Assembly: GCA_011033025.1 (NCBI GenBank)
Contig: WFMF01000095.1
Location: forward strand, 434,001-498,000
Length of the DNA: 64,000 nucleotides
Direction of reading: 5' to 3'
From: Beroe forskalii
Taxonomy: Eukaryota > Ctenophora > Nuda > Beroida > Beroidae
Positions 43,188-53,081 of the stretch are shown here, in pieces. Position numbers and translations under genes: made by a program. The stretch's first letter is position 1. Every line of letters starts with the position of its first letter. The notes under the pieces are model-generated. The model ran no database searches. It saw nothing but the letters and a program-made list of their open reading frames with translations, and was not told the origin of the DNA.

Positions 43188-43266
43188 TTGCTGAACACGT
43201 ATCGGTATACCCCTGTTATCGTCGCGCGGCGTGCCGACGCGTACATACACCTATGCGGGCTTAAGA
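43188..43266. mobile_element. 79-bp mini mobile element, copy iv
   Basis: Orthologue of copy i, starting TTGCTGAACACGTATCGG and ending ATGCGGGCTTAAGA. ATCCCCCCT flanks both sides (43179-43187 and 43267-43275), a clean 9-bp duplication. It contains a five-base insertion (CGGTA) relative to copy i. Confidence 0.75.
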
Positions 43267-44149
43267 ATCCCCCCTCACCCCTGCATTCTCAACTCCCCCT
43301 TACAGTTACTGAGTTACAAACCCCTTTGGTCACCCCACCCCTGAATGAGATTCTCATCGACGCGGACCGCGCCAGCTGCTCGCGGTTGGCGTCAATGCAG
43401 CGGTCACTGGTCAGACAAGTACAACGTCCGAACAGATTGAGAATAGATTGAGAATCAGCGCGCGGCGCGACGCTGAATAACTATAAGAATTGAGAATTGC
43501 CGAATCTTATGGCGAGGGTCTGTCAACGGCCAACAAAAACCTACAGCGATCAATTCTTATTCTTAAGATCAAAGTTTATCCGATTGAGCTGAGAGTGAGA
43601 CTTAGCTGTTGCACGTCATTCATGGAATTGGAAGACTCAAGAATTAGAAGTTGAAAGACAGATTTCCGAAATCACCCATTTGCCCTCTTTTATGGCCGGG
43701 TACGGTGTTCCAGAAGGATAAGTTATTTTTTATTTTTGAAAAAAAAAACAAAAAAAAACTTATCCTTCTGGGGCACGTGTGTGTCCCAAAACTAAAGAGG
43801 TCTCACTCTCATGGGTGACCAAAAACTGGTAAAGCGACTGACAACACTGCAGCAACGATGTTTGTCAGCTTCCGTACTTTTTTAGCTTTTTACCTCTCAA
43901 AACAGTGATCCTGTATCATTTTTCAGGCATCCATAATGCTGAAATTCAAAATTAATCCGATTGAACTGAAACTTTGCAGGCCATTCAGCTAAGACTTTAT
44001 TAGTGAGACATTAAAGTGGCGTCATGGACATAAGTAAAAAGCATTATAATTTTCGGACGCTCTCAGATTGTACTCATGGACCCAATTAGATTTTCACAGT
44101 CCTCGTCACTCTAGACCCTGTCTCGGACCAGTGAACGTTAACTTCATTT

Positions 44150-44910
44150 AAAAGATAATAGGGGTTCGGAAAATGTGCCCATACGTGGGCCCCCGGGCTG
44201 GACTGCGTGAAAATCCCATTTAGAGGTGAAGGTGTGTTTTAAGGGGTTTTCTGTTGGGGAATCAGGGCGGGTCTGGTTGCGACAGGTGGAATTTCCCCGT
44301 GAGGAGGATAGGTAGAAAAAGGGTAGGGGATTTTTTGTCTGTTGGGAAGTATGTGTTTGTGTGTTTTATTTTGGTTTTTGTATGTATGTTTAATTGGTTA
44401 TTAATTTTTAAAATTTTTTAAATTTTTGGATGTATTTTTTNNNNNNNNNNNNNNNNNNNNNNNNNNNNNNNNNNNNNNNNNNNNNNNNNNNNNNNNNNNN
44501 NNNNNNNNNNNNNNNNNNNNNNNNNNNNNNNNNNNNNNNNAAACATTTTTCCTTTGCCGGGGGCTATAAAATATTTTTTTTTTTCCCCCCGGGAAAAACT
44601 AATTTTCCCCCCTTGGGGCTATATGCAATTTTTTTTTTTCCCTTTTTATTTATTTTTGGGCTTTTTTTTTTTTCCCCCTTCCCCGGGCTAAAATATTTTA
44701 TTGTTTCCCCCGGGTTTATTCAAAATTTTTTTTTTCCCCCCCGGGCAAATTTTTTCATTTTTTCCAGCATTTTTTTGGGTTTTTTTCTCCCGGGGAAAAT
44801 GCAAAATTTCTAGTTTTCCCCCCGGGGAAAAATAAATTTTTAAGTTTTTCCCTTGGGGAACAATTTTTTTTTTTTCCCCCAGGGCTATATCCCAATTTTT
44901 TTTTTCCCCA
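44150..44910. other. low-quality sequence around the gap
   Basis: From about 44150 the sequence drifts from its copy A homologue with growing homopolymer errors. After the gap, 44541-44905 is an implausible alternation of T-runs, C-runs and GGGG/CCCGGG blocks. This looks like unpolished or error-filled consensus, not biology, and should not be annotated as genes. Confidence 0.85.
44441..44540. other. assembly gap, 100 N
   Basis: Exactly 100 N, a conventional placeholder for a gap of unknown size. The matching place in copy A is the TG microsatellite region at about 28450-28800. Confidence 0.99.
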
Positions 44911-45837
44911 CGTTGTCGTTCTCCAGGGTCACAAACAGAGGCACCTTGTCTATGCTGTGCACCTATTGAGTGTGATGTTAGACTATTGGAGTATTAGAGA
45001 CAAAGGTAAACTATCATGGCAATTTGATAAGTTAATTTAATAAGGGGAGATGTCGTGTATTACATCAGCAGCGGAAGGGGGGGGGGGGGGAGGTTTCCAA
45101 ATGCGGACAGAGGGGAGAGAGGGGGGTTAAGGCTTTGCTGATGGCAGCAAAAGGCTTAGATTTAATCCCCCAAATTTGTGAATTTTTAGCGTTCTACGTC
45201 TTCTCAAATTACAACATGGATGTTGCTTGCTTCTGAACTATCACTTCCTTGCTAATGTTTAATTCATTGCTTCCTACTATGTAAATACAGGAAACAAAAA
45301 GGCCGAAAACGAAAATTTGTATTTCAGTATAAGAATATTCCAGCCTGACGTCAGCATGGGGGAGGGGTTCTGCCTATGCTGAAGAATGACAATTGACAAC
45401 AGAGAGAATTAAGAAAGAAAATCAGTCAATGAATAAGTTAATTCAGAAGAAAACTAAATACTCAATATATTAAAATCAATCAATGATTCACCTGTACCAT
45501 GCCAAGACCGGCATCATGTGGCAGTAATTTGGTGAGAAGAACAGCCCCCTTATTGGGCAGAACGGATATTATCTCAGGGTTATTAGAGAAACAACTCTCT
45601 ACCAGCTGACGAAACTTCTTCCTAGGGAAATGGGGAGAGTAATGTAGGGTTAAATTGATATTATAAAGGTCATTGAAATCATGGAAAACGCACTTATTGA
45701 AAGAGTGAAAAAAACAGTGCAATTTCAAAAAGAAATTACCCTCGAACCTAGGAGGTAAAGAATGCCGAGGCAATAACTTACTTCTCAGAAGTTTTGAGCT
45801 GAACACTGGATTTCACACGGAACGGTCTTACAAACAT
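44911..45837 (-). CDS. EIF2D: eukaryotic translation initiation factor 2D (ligatin), first three exons, truncated at gap
   Basis: Exon 1, 45782-45837, encodes MFVRPFRVKSSVQLKTSE from the start codon. Exon 2, 45492-45621, encodes KKFRQLVESCFSNN, LPNKGAVLLTKL and MVQ. Exon 3 starts at 44962 with VHSIDKVPLFVTLENDNV and runs into degraded sequence at about 44911. Splice sites (GTAAGT/CCCTAG and GTGAAT/AATAG) and phases agree. The order and spacing match the N-terminal pre-PUA domain of eIF2D, a protein that releases tRNA and mRNA from 40S subunits and can deliver tRNA without GTP. The remaining PUA, SWIB/MDM2 and SUI1 parts lie beyond the gap, or are lost in it. Identification rests on about 80 residues. 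Confidence 0.7.
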
Positions 45838-46263
45838 TGTGCAGCATTGTCATCCATAGGAGAGCATTGGATGAGGACCTAACCAGGGGATTTACATTGG
45901 TAAGAACTGTATCTTTTAATAAGACTTGAATAGATACTGTGAGAGATTAAGGTATTATGTGAATAGATACCATTGTTTCACTTTTCAAATAATATAATTA
46001 TCAATAAGTAGGGAAGTTGAAAATCAGAGGCTTTTGAATTGTCGAGTAAATCCGAATTACAAAAGTTGAATCATTAAAGTTGAATCAGAATGAAGGTCAA
46101 TGTAGGCGATTAAAATATGAATATAAAGCATAGTAAACTAATCCATATAACTCTATCACATTTCATAAATAGCATATAATCAAAATTTCAAACTAAGCTT
46201 AAAGTTCTAAAAAAATTAATAAAAAAAAACTATCAATAAATCTGCAAGCAGTAATCAAACCTT
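45838..46263. other. short spacer between EIF2D start and TARBP1 end
   Basis: About 430 bases between the EIF2D start codon and the TARBP1 stop codon, both genes reading to the left. It must hold the EIF2D promoter and the TARBP1 3' end. AATAAA-like words occur at about 46236, but no motif is certain. Confidence 0.4.
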
Positions 46264-49200
46264 TCAAACCAAGTTCAATGACAAATTACTGTCCCCTGCA
46301 GGTTTCACAGTTGTTTTCCCGAAGAGATGCTGTTTGGAGTACTCCCATACTATGATAGAAGCTGACACATGGACATTGAGTGACCTAACCAGACCTAGTT
46401 GAGGTATTTCCACACACACATCCAGGTGACTGAGCAGCTCCACAGGAACTCCATCACGCTCCCTGCCTAGTACCAGCAGGGATTTCTCAGGGAACTCATA
46501 CTGGTCTAAACTGACACTATTCGAGGCCTGCTCAACACCCACGATAGTGTACCCTTCTTTCTTCTTACTTTTGAAGTATGCTACGGCTATGTCGGTGTTA
46601 TAAAGCACTTCCTCGAAGTTCAGCCATTTCTCTGCTGTCATACTGAGAGATTTAAAGTCTCGGTTATTGAGCATTTCCATGTTGTTGATCGTGATGGTTT
46701 TCACACCAAATATTTCAGCTGTCCGGGCTAAACCTCCGAGATTGTTACCTTTGTCAATGAGGGATGCAAAGACAATCAGCTCTCCTTTCACAGTAGATTT
46801 CTTGTCGTAGTCAATTCCTAAGTTTGTTGCCATGACTTGCCATGGTGTTATCTTCTTTTGCAGCACTAGTGCTTCATCAAGGTCTTCAAATCTAATCAAA
46901 TAGTCAGACTGTTCCAGTGAGGGGGGCTTGGGCAGCAGATGGAAGTCTCCTGAGAGCACAGGGTATGAAAAGTACGAATTCAGTTCATCTAAATCGTTTC
47001 TGCTGACACACTCATTTTCCAACATGTTAAATTGGAGAGGGAGAGAGTAAAAAATATTGAATAAACACAAATCATTGTGGATGTTGAACTTTGAGAAATA
47101 AACGTTTTTCTGGATTGTGTTTGTCAGTAGCTTTTTGTAGTCTTTAGAAGACACAATGAATTTGGATTGCATATCATAATGCTGGAGAATCTCCCATCCA
47201 TTTTCAGAATAGATTTCTGCAACCATGACCAAGCAGGCACATGAAAAACTCCTCACATTGTGATTGTTTGCACAAGACCAAAGACTGAAAATCTTTATAG
47301 CTTTATCTAATAAATCTTTTGACAAACCACCACTCAAACTCAGATATCTCATGTGATGTGCAATTATAGAAAAAGTCGCAGTAAGGAATGTATTACTGCA
47401 ATTTTTAGCATTTTCGATTTTGGTGAAGATTGATGTTATCAAATCAGGGTAGTGAGACAGCATGACACAAATACAAGTTTCCACAAAACAGCGAACTGAT
47501 GGCTGAGAATCAAGGGAGAGCAGTGACAAAATCCATTCAAACAGACCAGTAGCAGAAGAAAGATTAGTACTTTTCATTATCACAGGAAGAAGACATAGCA
47601 TTGCTTGTGAACACCTTACCTTCATCCGGTTTGGCAATGAATTTTGTAAGGCAGCTTTTTGTATACTTTGAAATGAATTCATGTAAAAATCTACAACTGA
47701 CGTTGAATGATCCGGAAATTTTTCCAGAATTTTATAGAGCAAGTTGATCATGTGAACTCGAACCAAAGACACGTCTGAAGATACAGTTGCATTGCTGCAA
47801 TGATATAATGATTCAGCTTCATCTAAGTTATCAATAAATGCAACGAGATCATCAATATTTTGCTTTTCCCTAGTTCGTGTAACACCAAATAAAGAAAGTT
47901 CTAGGATAACATCAAGAAAACATTCTACATTCCTCATGTTGCTTTCACCATAGAGCATTAGCCTGCTAGAAACATGGCTCATAACACCTTCCTTAGAGGA
48001 AGTCATGTCTTTGAAATCATTTATTATCTTCAAGATAGTCTCACTACACAATGAGTTTTCCATCACATCAGGATGGAAAATTATACAGCACAGTGAATTT
48101 AGCAGTCTCCAGTATATTCCACTGTTGTGGAAATCGAGTAAAACTGTTACCATGGGTAATATGGACTCATCAAATACAGAAGCACTTTCTTTAAGAATCA
48201 CAGGAGTCAGATGCCTGATTAAGTCATAAATTATTAATATTGTATTAGCATCTTTCATTTTTTGGGTGCTTTCAACAGCTAAGTTGAATATGGCTTCATT
48301 TGCAAGATTGCAGGACATATTCATATGCTGAACAAAGAAACAGAAGCATATCCATGAGTTTTCTAATATTGAATGCTTGCTTGACTGAAGACAAGGAACT
48401 AACCAGTCTAAACTTTCAATCCTCTCAAAATATTTGACTAAGTTTGGAGGCTTATAGTTTTGATCTATCATAGCTTTGAACAATGCAGCATATGATGAAA
48501 CAACCAATGATAATTCCTCAGGTGCTTCATTCTGTGATGGTATTTCTTTGTATACAAATGCATTCTTTTCGATGAGATGACTGAAAAGCTTTTCATTCTT
48601 CAAGCCACCACCATAGTGAGCTACACTTACAAGAAATTTGGATAAGTTTTCAATGTGTTCCATTTCATAATGAGAATATTCATTATTTGTAAGAAGTTCG
48701 TGGCAGTAGTTAGGTAAAAACCATGAACAGTTATCTAATATACTGTCAGCATTTTGAATGCAGGTTTGAAGGATGTTAATTTGAATTGAACTTTTCTTAC
48801 AAAGCTGAAATATAGTCTCAATAGAGGAGGCAATACAAATGACTGATGATTTAGAAATGTAGACATTAGTTCCACAATTGTTTACTGGATATAAAACTTT
48901 ATCCAAAATGCTTTCATCGATCAAACCCTTTTTGTCAACTAGAGCAAGTATCATTCCAAACCCTGTGGTTTTTGCAAATACATTCTTCTGCTTTTCTAAA
49001 TTTCTTGAAATATAAGTTTTTAATATTTCTGTGTCATTCTGAAGATTTGCATCAATGAGACATCCCATTCTTTCCCATAAATCATGAGCACCATCTAAAA
49101 CATGCTCAACAATCATACAGTTCAGGAATTCCTCTAAATGACCTAACAACCCAGGATCATTGCTGTCAATGTTATTACAGACAAAACTAAGAAGAAATCC

Positions 49201-50529
49201 TTGAACAACACCTTTCACTTTATTTGGCTGAGTTGGTAAAGCAATATGACAAATATTATGAAAATTTACCAGGAAAGAAGAATTTAACTTGTAAGGAAGC
49301 TTGATCTTAGAAAATATGAAGGTTAGGTATGTCAGAGGAGCAGATCCAATCTTTGTTTGCCCCAAAAATACACAGAGATTTTGCAATAACCTTTCACACA
49401 GGCAATGATCAAATTCATTGCAAGCTTTTTGTAGATATGACAATAGTAGGGGAACGACTGGAGGAGATTCTCCTTTTGCTATAAAGCTAGGCCTATAGTA
49501 CATGTATGTACTGTTAAGGTGAGCAAGCAGTACTTGCTCAAGTGCAAAAATACCATTTTCTGAGTTGAAAGGAGTTAAAGGCAATTGAAGAAATAGCTGC
49601 ATACCCCATCTTGAAATCATTTTAGATTCCTGGACTAAAATTCTATTGAACACAATTGTCATCCATCTAACATCTAATCTCTGTTCAACAATTGAATTAT
49701 AAATTTCTTGAAGTTTAGCTAAAACTGGCCGAATTATGTGACTTTGAGTTTCTTCTAGGGTTTCTAAGATTAGTAGAAGATTAGTTAGATCAATGTATTG
49801 AATAGTCGATTCAGAGTTACCAGAATTGATGATGAAATTTAAGAAGAACAGAGATTTCTTCCTTAATGATGAATCAGAGCTATTTAAGCACTCCATAAGT
49901 TTTTCCCAGAAGACGTTACTTCCTGTGAGTGAACTGATAAGGAAATTATGACATGACAAATGGCATGTTAGGTTACTGATGACTGGAAGCAAGGTGTTTG
50001 AAGGTAAGGAATTCAGAAATGTCTCGAGTATAGACTCCCAATGAGAGTCATCACTGACCTTTAATAGATTTAAAAGAATACGGCAAAGAGAGTGCTCTGG
50101 ACAGTCCAATATGGTAGTGAACTGACAGATATGCTGAATAGTGCTGAGTACCAATGTTCCATTACACTGAAGTAGCAAACTTTCTTTTTTTGCTTGAAAT
50201 TGAATTAAAACCAAGATTTCAGATATCAAAACAACCACATCAAAATCTTCCTTATCAAATGCAATGGGTATAGTTTCCATCAACCTCAAACAATGGTCTG
50301 CATACAACTTGAGCAATGAATTATCTTCAGTCATTCTGTTAACCATTTCAAGGAATTTCTCGAATTTTTCAGCTGACATATTGCAAAGATACTCATTGGA
50401 AAGCATGTGACTAATGAACTTGGTAATTTCATCGTGGTTTTCAGTCATTTTTCCTGAATTACATTCCCAGGTTTTGGAATTAACATCCTGATCAAAGCCA
50501 AATCTTTCCAACATTTCTTCTGAATCCAT
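46264..50529 (-). CDS. TARBP1: probable tRNA (guanosine(18)-2'-O)-methyltransferase TARBP1, intronless
   Basis: One open frame of about 1421 residues from ATG at 50529 (context ATCAAG-ATG-GAT). The first roughly 1250 residues are leucine-rich helical repeats. The last roughly 155 form a SPOUT/TrmH methyltransferase: ELIVFASLIDKGNNLGGLAR (N and R of motif 1), EGYTIVGVEQ, LLVLGRERDGVP (motif 2) and EIPQLGLVRSLNVHVSASI (motif 3, knot). This is the TARBP1/yeast Trm3 family, which methylates the ribose of G18 in the tRNA D-loop using SAM. It is slightly shorter than the human protein, mainly in the N-terminal repeats. Human TARBP1 has many introns; here there is none, while COPS2 and EIF2D nearby are spliced. 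No frameshift was found, so it is presumably functional. Confidence 0.92.
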   Translation of the reverse strand: MDSEEMLERFGFDQDVNSKTWECNSGKMTENHDEITKFISHMLSNEYLCNMSAEKFEKFLEMVNRMTEDNSLLKLYADHCLRLMETIPIAFDKEDFDVVVLISEILVLIQFQAKKESLLLQCNGTLVLSTIQHICQFTTILDCPEHSLCRILLNLLKVSDDSHWESILETFLNSLPSNTLLPVISNLTCHLSCHNFLISSLTGSNVFWEKLMECLNSSDSSLRKKSLFFLNFIINSGNSESTIQYIDLTNLLLILETLEETQSHIIRPVLAKLQEIYNSIVEQRLDVRWMTIVFNRILVQESKMISRWGMQLFLQLPLTPFNSENGIFALEQVLLAHLNSTYMYYRPSFIAKGESPPVVPLLLSYLQKACNEFDHCLCERLLQNLCVFLGQTKIGSAPLTYLTFIFSKIKLPYKLNSSFLVNFHNICHIALPTQPNKVKGVVQGFLLSFVCNNIDSNDPGLLGHLEEFLNCMIVEHVLDGAHDLWERMGCLIDANLQNDTEILKTYISRNLEKQKNVFAKTTGFGMILALVDKKGLIDESILDKVLYPVNNCGTNVYISKSSVICIASSIETIFQLCKKSSIQINILQTCIQNADSILDNCSWFLPNYCHELLTNNEYSHYEMEHIENLSKFLVSVAHYGGGLKNEKLFSHLIEKNAFVYKEIPSQNEAPEELSLVVSSYAALFKAMIDQNYKPPNLVKYFERIESLDWLVPCLQSSKHSILENSWICFCFFVQHMNMSCNLANEAIFNLAVESTQKMKDANTILIIYDLIRHLTPVILKESASVFDESILPMVTVLLDFHNSGIYWRLLNSLCCIIFHPDVMENSLCSETILKIINDFKDMTSSKEGVMSHVSSRLMLYGESNMRNVECFLDVILELSLFGVTRTREKQNIDDLVAFIDNLDEAESLYHCSNATVSSDVSLVRVHMINLLYKILEKFPDHSTSVVDFYMNSFQSIQKAALQNSLPNRMKVRCSQAMLCLLPVIMKSTNLSSATGLFEWILSLLSLDSQPSVRCFVETCICVMLSHYPDLITSIFTKIENAKNCSNTFLTATFSIIAHHMRYLSLSGGLSKDLLDKAIKIFSLWSCANNHNVRSFSCACLVMVAEIYSENGWEILQHYDMQSKFIVSSKDYKKLLTNTIQKNVYFSKFNIHNDLCLFNIFYSLPLQFNMLENECVSRNDLDELNSYFSYPVLSGDFHLLPKPPSLEQSDYLIRFEDLDEALVLQKKITPWQVMATNLGIDYDKKSTVKGELIVFASLIDKGNNLGGLARTAEIFGVKTITINNMEMLNNRDFKSLSMTAEKWLNFEEVLYNTDIAVAYFKSKKKEGYTIVGVEQASNSVSLDQYEFPEKSLLVLGRERDGVPVELLSHLDVCVEIPQLGLVRSLNVHVSASIIVWEYSKQHLFGKTTVKPAGDSNLSLNLV

Positions 50530-51096
50530 CTTGATCACTGCCTATGAAGAATCAAATATTGAATTGAATGTAAAATCAAATCATCAACAAAAATTCCACC
50601 CACTGCCACTGGTATGGTTCAATCAGAATTAATTTAATTGCAAGTTGGAATTGGAAAATAATATCTTTTAGTTTTCCTATATTCCTAATTTCCTAATTCC
50701 ATTTAGCTGCAACAAGCTTAACATTTGAAGGCTTTCATGCATAAGCATAATAGAAACTAATTGTTCATTAACTGCATGTGCAAATACCCATTCTCCACAG
50801 TAATGGTACTACTTTCTCCCATTTATTTCTTGGCAGGCTCAAAATTTAATTGTGTTATGTGGCACAAACATACATTTATTATTCATGTGCCACTTCAATC
50901 TCTAATATAAACAAAGATTTCTGCTCATGATTCTGAAAAACTTTTAGGGTACTACTTAATGGGGGTAGATCTACAAGAGATCCCAGACAGACACCCCGAC
51001 ATAGGACCTCCAGCTACAGGTGGTCGAGGTCCCAGTTGCCAGGCATCTGGTTAGAGCAATGTCGCAACATGAACATTTGCACTGGAGAGGTGCGCC

Positions 51097-51240
51097 TTCC
51101 TAGTACGGTCAGGAAGCGCGAGCGCGCGCCGCGCAATGCAATGCAAACAGGAATAAACGTGTTTAGCAAGCAGCGCATATATATTTATTGCAAACCACGT
51201 GTTGCGCGCGGAGCGTACACACACCTATACCGGCTTAAAA
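51097..51240. mobile_element. two diverged mini mobile elements in opposite orientation
   Basis: 51097-51169 (minus sense; ends TTCCTAGTACGG and GTGTTTAGCAA) and 51188-51240 (plus sense; TTGCAAACCACGTG to CGGCTTAAAA) are older copies of the family at 33471. They keep the GCGCGCCGCGCAA middle, the TACACACACCTAT block and the tips. Clean target duplications are not visible. A truncated relative with CCTAAACCCGCATAG is at 51878-51945. Confidence 0.6.
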
Positions 51241-51431
51241 AGGCGCATTGTATGACGTTACCCTACCCTCCGCCGCACAAACCACGTTTTCCGCTGGGAG
51301 GAACACGACCCTCCAAACTTCCCCTAACCAGGGGCGCCGCGCACTCTGTGCGCGTAACCAGGGTCCTGGTTAGGGCAACTCCAAACCTCCGAGTGTTGCG
51401 CGCAGGGATGCGAGAAATCCACCTACCAAGG

Positions 51432-51677
51432 CGGGTATCTCTCCCATATAAACGGCTCTGAGTGACGTCACAGATCTAAACGTCAATTTTTCTGTATCCT
51501 AAACCTGACCATAACCCTAACCAAAACCTTAACCTTAATCCTAACCCTAACAAATCTTGACCCTAATCCTGACCCTAACCCTAGTCCTTAAAGCGCTCGG
51601 TGCGCTTAATTATATTTTTATGAGTGACGTCATTGTCATAGATAATGAAGGCTCCCGTTTATATGGGAGACCTACCG
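51432..51677. repeat. inverted-repeat element enclosing telomere-like CCCTAA repeats
   Basis: TCTCCCATATAAACG at the left is mirrored by CGTTTATATGGGAGA at the right. Just inside lie direct copies of TGAGTGACGTCA (51459, 51621). Between them 51497-51596 is a run of degenerate CCTAACCCTAA/CTTAACC/CCTGACC units, like interstitial telomeric repeats (animal telomere repeat TTAGGG on the other strand). Confidence 0.7.
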
Positions 51678-52386
51678 AAACGCGCTGCGCAAAGCACTTG
51701 ATCCGTACTGAGTCCCACAGGGCATTAGGAGTTTAGCAAACCATAAAGCACCATTCACCCTTGTCTATCGTTGATAGACTCTTCCGAGCTGCGCGGCTTG
51801 CGTCAGCGGATACGGTCAGACATCGTCTGAGTCGTCTGACAACATTCACCAATCACCATCAAGTGCAGTGACCACCATTCCTAAACCCGCATAGTATAGG
51901 TCATGTGTGTACGCTTTGCTAAAATTGCTAAAGAGAAGAAGATGATCAGTTGATTGATCTGAGTGACATGACTTTGTGTAATTGTGTCCTTAAACTTTGC
52001 ACATTCAAAATGTGAGTTGCATGCTTATTGCTTAATGATCATAATTTATGCTTTGTCTTGAGAGATGCCTCTCCTAAGATTCAGGGTCAAAATATCCTTA
52101 AAATAATTATAATGATAATGATAAGTTACATTTATAATTTATGGTGGCACAACTTCTAACACACTCAGGTGTGCCAGAAAAACATAACTGTCAAGATTAC
52201 ATAAGCAGTGGCCAAGTATGTTAAAATTGCTAATCAGTTTCTTTTAGTAAAAAATTCAAGAAATAACATTATACCTAATTTGCACTGTTTAATGAACAAC
52301 ACAAATGGATATCTAATGTTAACTAATGTTCTTTATATGTTTCTAAAAATAAATGAGTCTTCAAAGCAGTTTTGAAAGCTACAATA

Positions 52387-52779
52387 TTAGAATAGTGCTT
52401 TACATGTAAGGGTAGCAATTGGCATGTTCCACAACTTAGGCCCAGCCTTTGAAAAACACCTATCACCATAACTAGTGAGCATCTTAGGTTCCTTTAATTG
52501 AACATTTGATCCCAAAATATTAGCATAATTCAAATCTGATGAAAGGTATTCTGGACCGAGACTGTTCAAACACTTGTAAACTAATAAAAGTATCTTGTAT
52601 GTAATCGGTTGCTTTACGGGAAGCCAATGAAGTTCATTTAGGGTGTTGCCTACATGATCATGTTTGTAGAGTCCAACAACACTCTTTGCAGCAGCATTCT
52701 GTATCCGCTGAAGCTCTGATAGTGTTTTCATTAATACCATAGAGCAAGGCATTGCAGTAGTCGAGTTTGTAGGCAACAA
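52387..52779 (-). pseudogene. non-LTR retrotransposon reverse-transcriptase tail fragment
   Basis: The minus-strand frame contains LSELQRIQNAAAKSVVGLYK, NTLNELHWLPVKQPITYKIL and LVYKCLNSLGPEYLSSDL, the conserved block at the C-terminal end of jockey/CR1-like ORF2 proteins, downstream of the polymerase domain. The polymerase and endonuclease parts are absent, so it is a truncated relic, probably 5'-truncated on insertion. Confidence 0.7.
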
Positions 52780-53081
52780 GGCTATTGATTATGATTAGAA
52801 AGATTGAGCAAGATTAGAAATTTAAAGATGTTATGTTGGGGTAGTTTAAAACATTGTATTAATTAATGAGAATATGAAAGAAATTGCTGTAACTTATATT
52901 TGGATTGTTTGAAAATGATTTGTATTGTTTGAAAATGATGCATTTGTTTTTTTGACAGATATATTGTAATTTAAATTGATGATTACAAATAAATTCTTTC
53001 CCAAAAAATTTTCTTTTTCTTTATAAATAAAAGCATAGATTCAGATCTACTAGTTTAAAGATTAAGAAATCAACCCACAGG

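Larger units (their letters stand above)
38372..44440 (+). repeat. segmental duplication, copy B (partner at 12300-28800)
   Basis: Same order and orientation as copy A: satellite, COPS2 exon, 21-bp array, coiled-coil membrane gene, X-box region, foldback, then 28.0-28.5-kb-like sequence that decays just before the N run. It lacks the three large insertions of copy A and has one mini-element insertion (39035-39102) that copy A lacks. It could be a true tandem duplication or a misplaced alternative haplotype ending at the gap. The unique sequence before 38372 favours a true duplication. Confidence 0.85.
50540..53081. other. divergent intergenic region between TARBP1 and FARSB
   Basis: Holds two or three mini mobile elements (51097-51240, 51878-51950), a palindromic element with telomere-like repeats (51432-51677) and a non-LTR fragment (52387-52779). 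The presumed promoters of the two divergently oriented genes lie at either end, but I see no clear core motif. Confidence 0.6.

Noticed and set aside
44430-44813. 127-codon frame across the N run
   Set aside because: Made of undefined residues and error-filled T/C/G runs around the gap.
51036-51461. 141-codon plus-strand frame
   Set aside because: It runs through two mini mobile elements and repeat sequence; no recognisable domain and no splice support.
51497-51596. True telomere or chromosome end
   Set aside because: The CCCTAA-like run is short, degenerate and internal, with single-copy genes on both sides.
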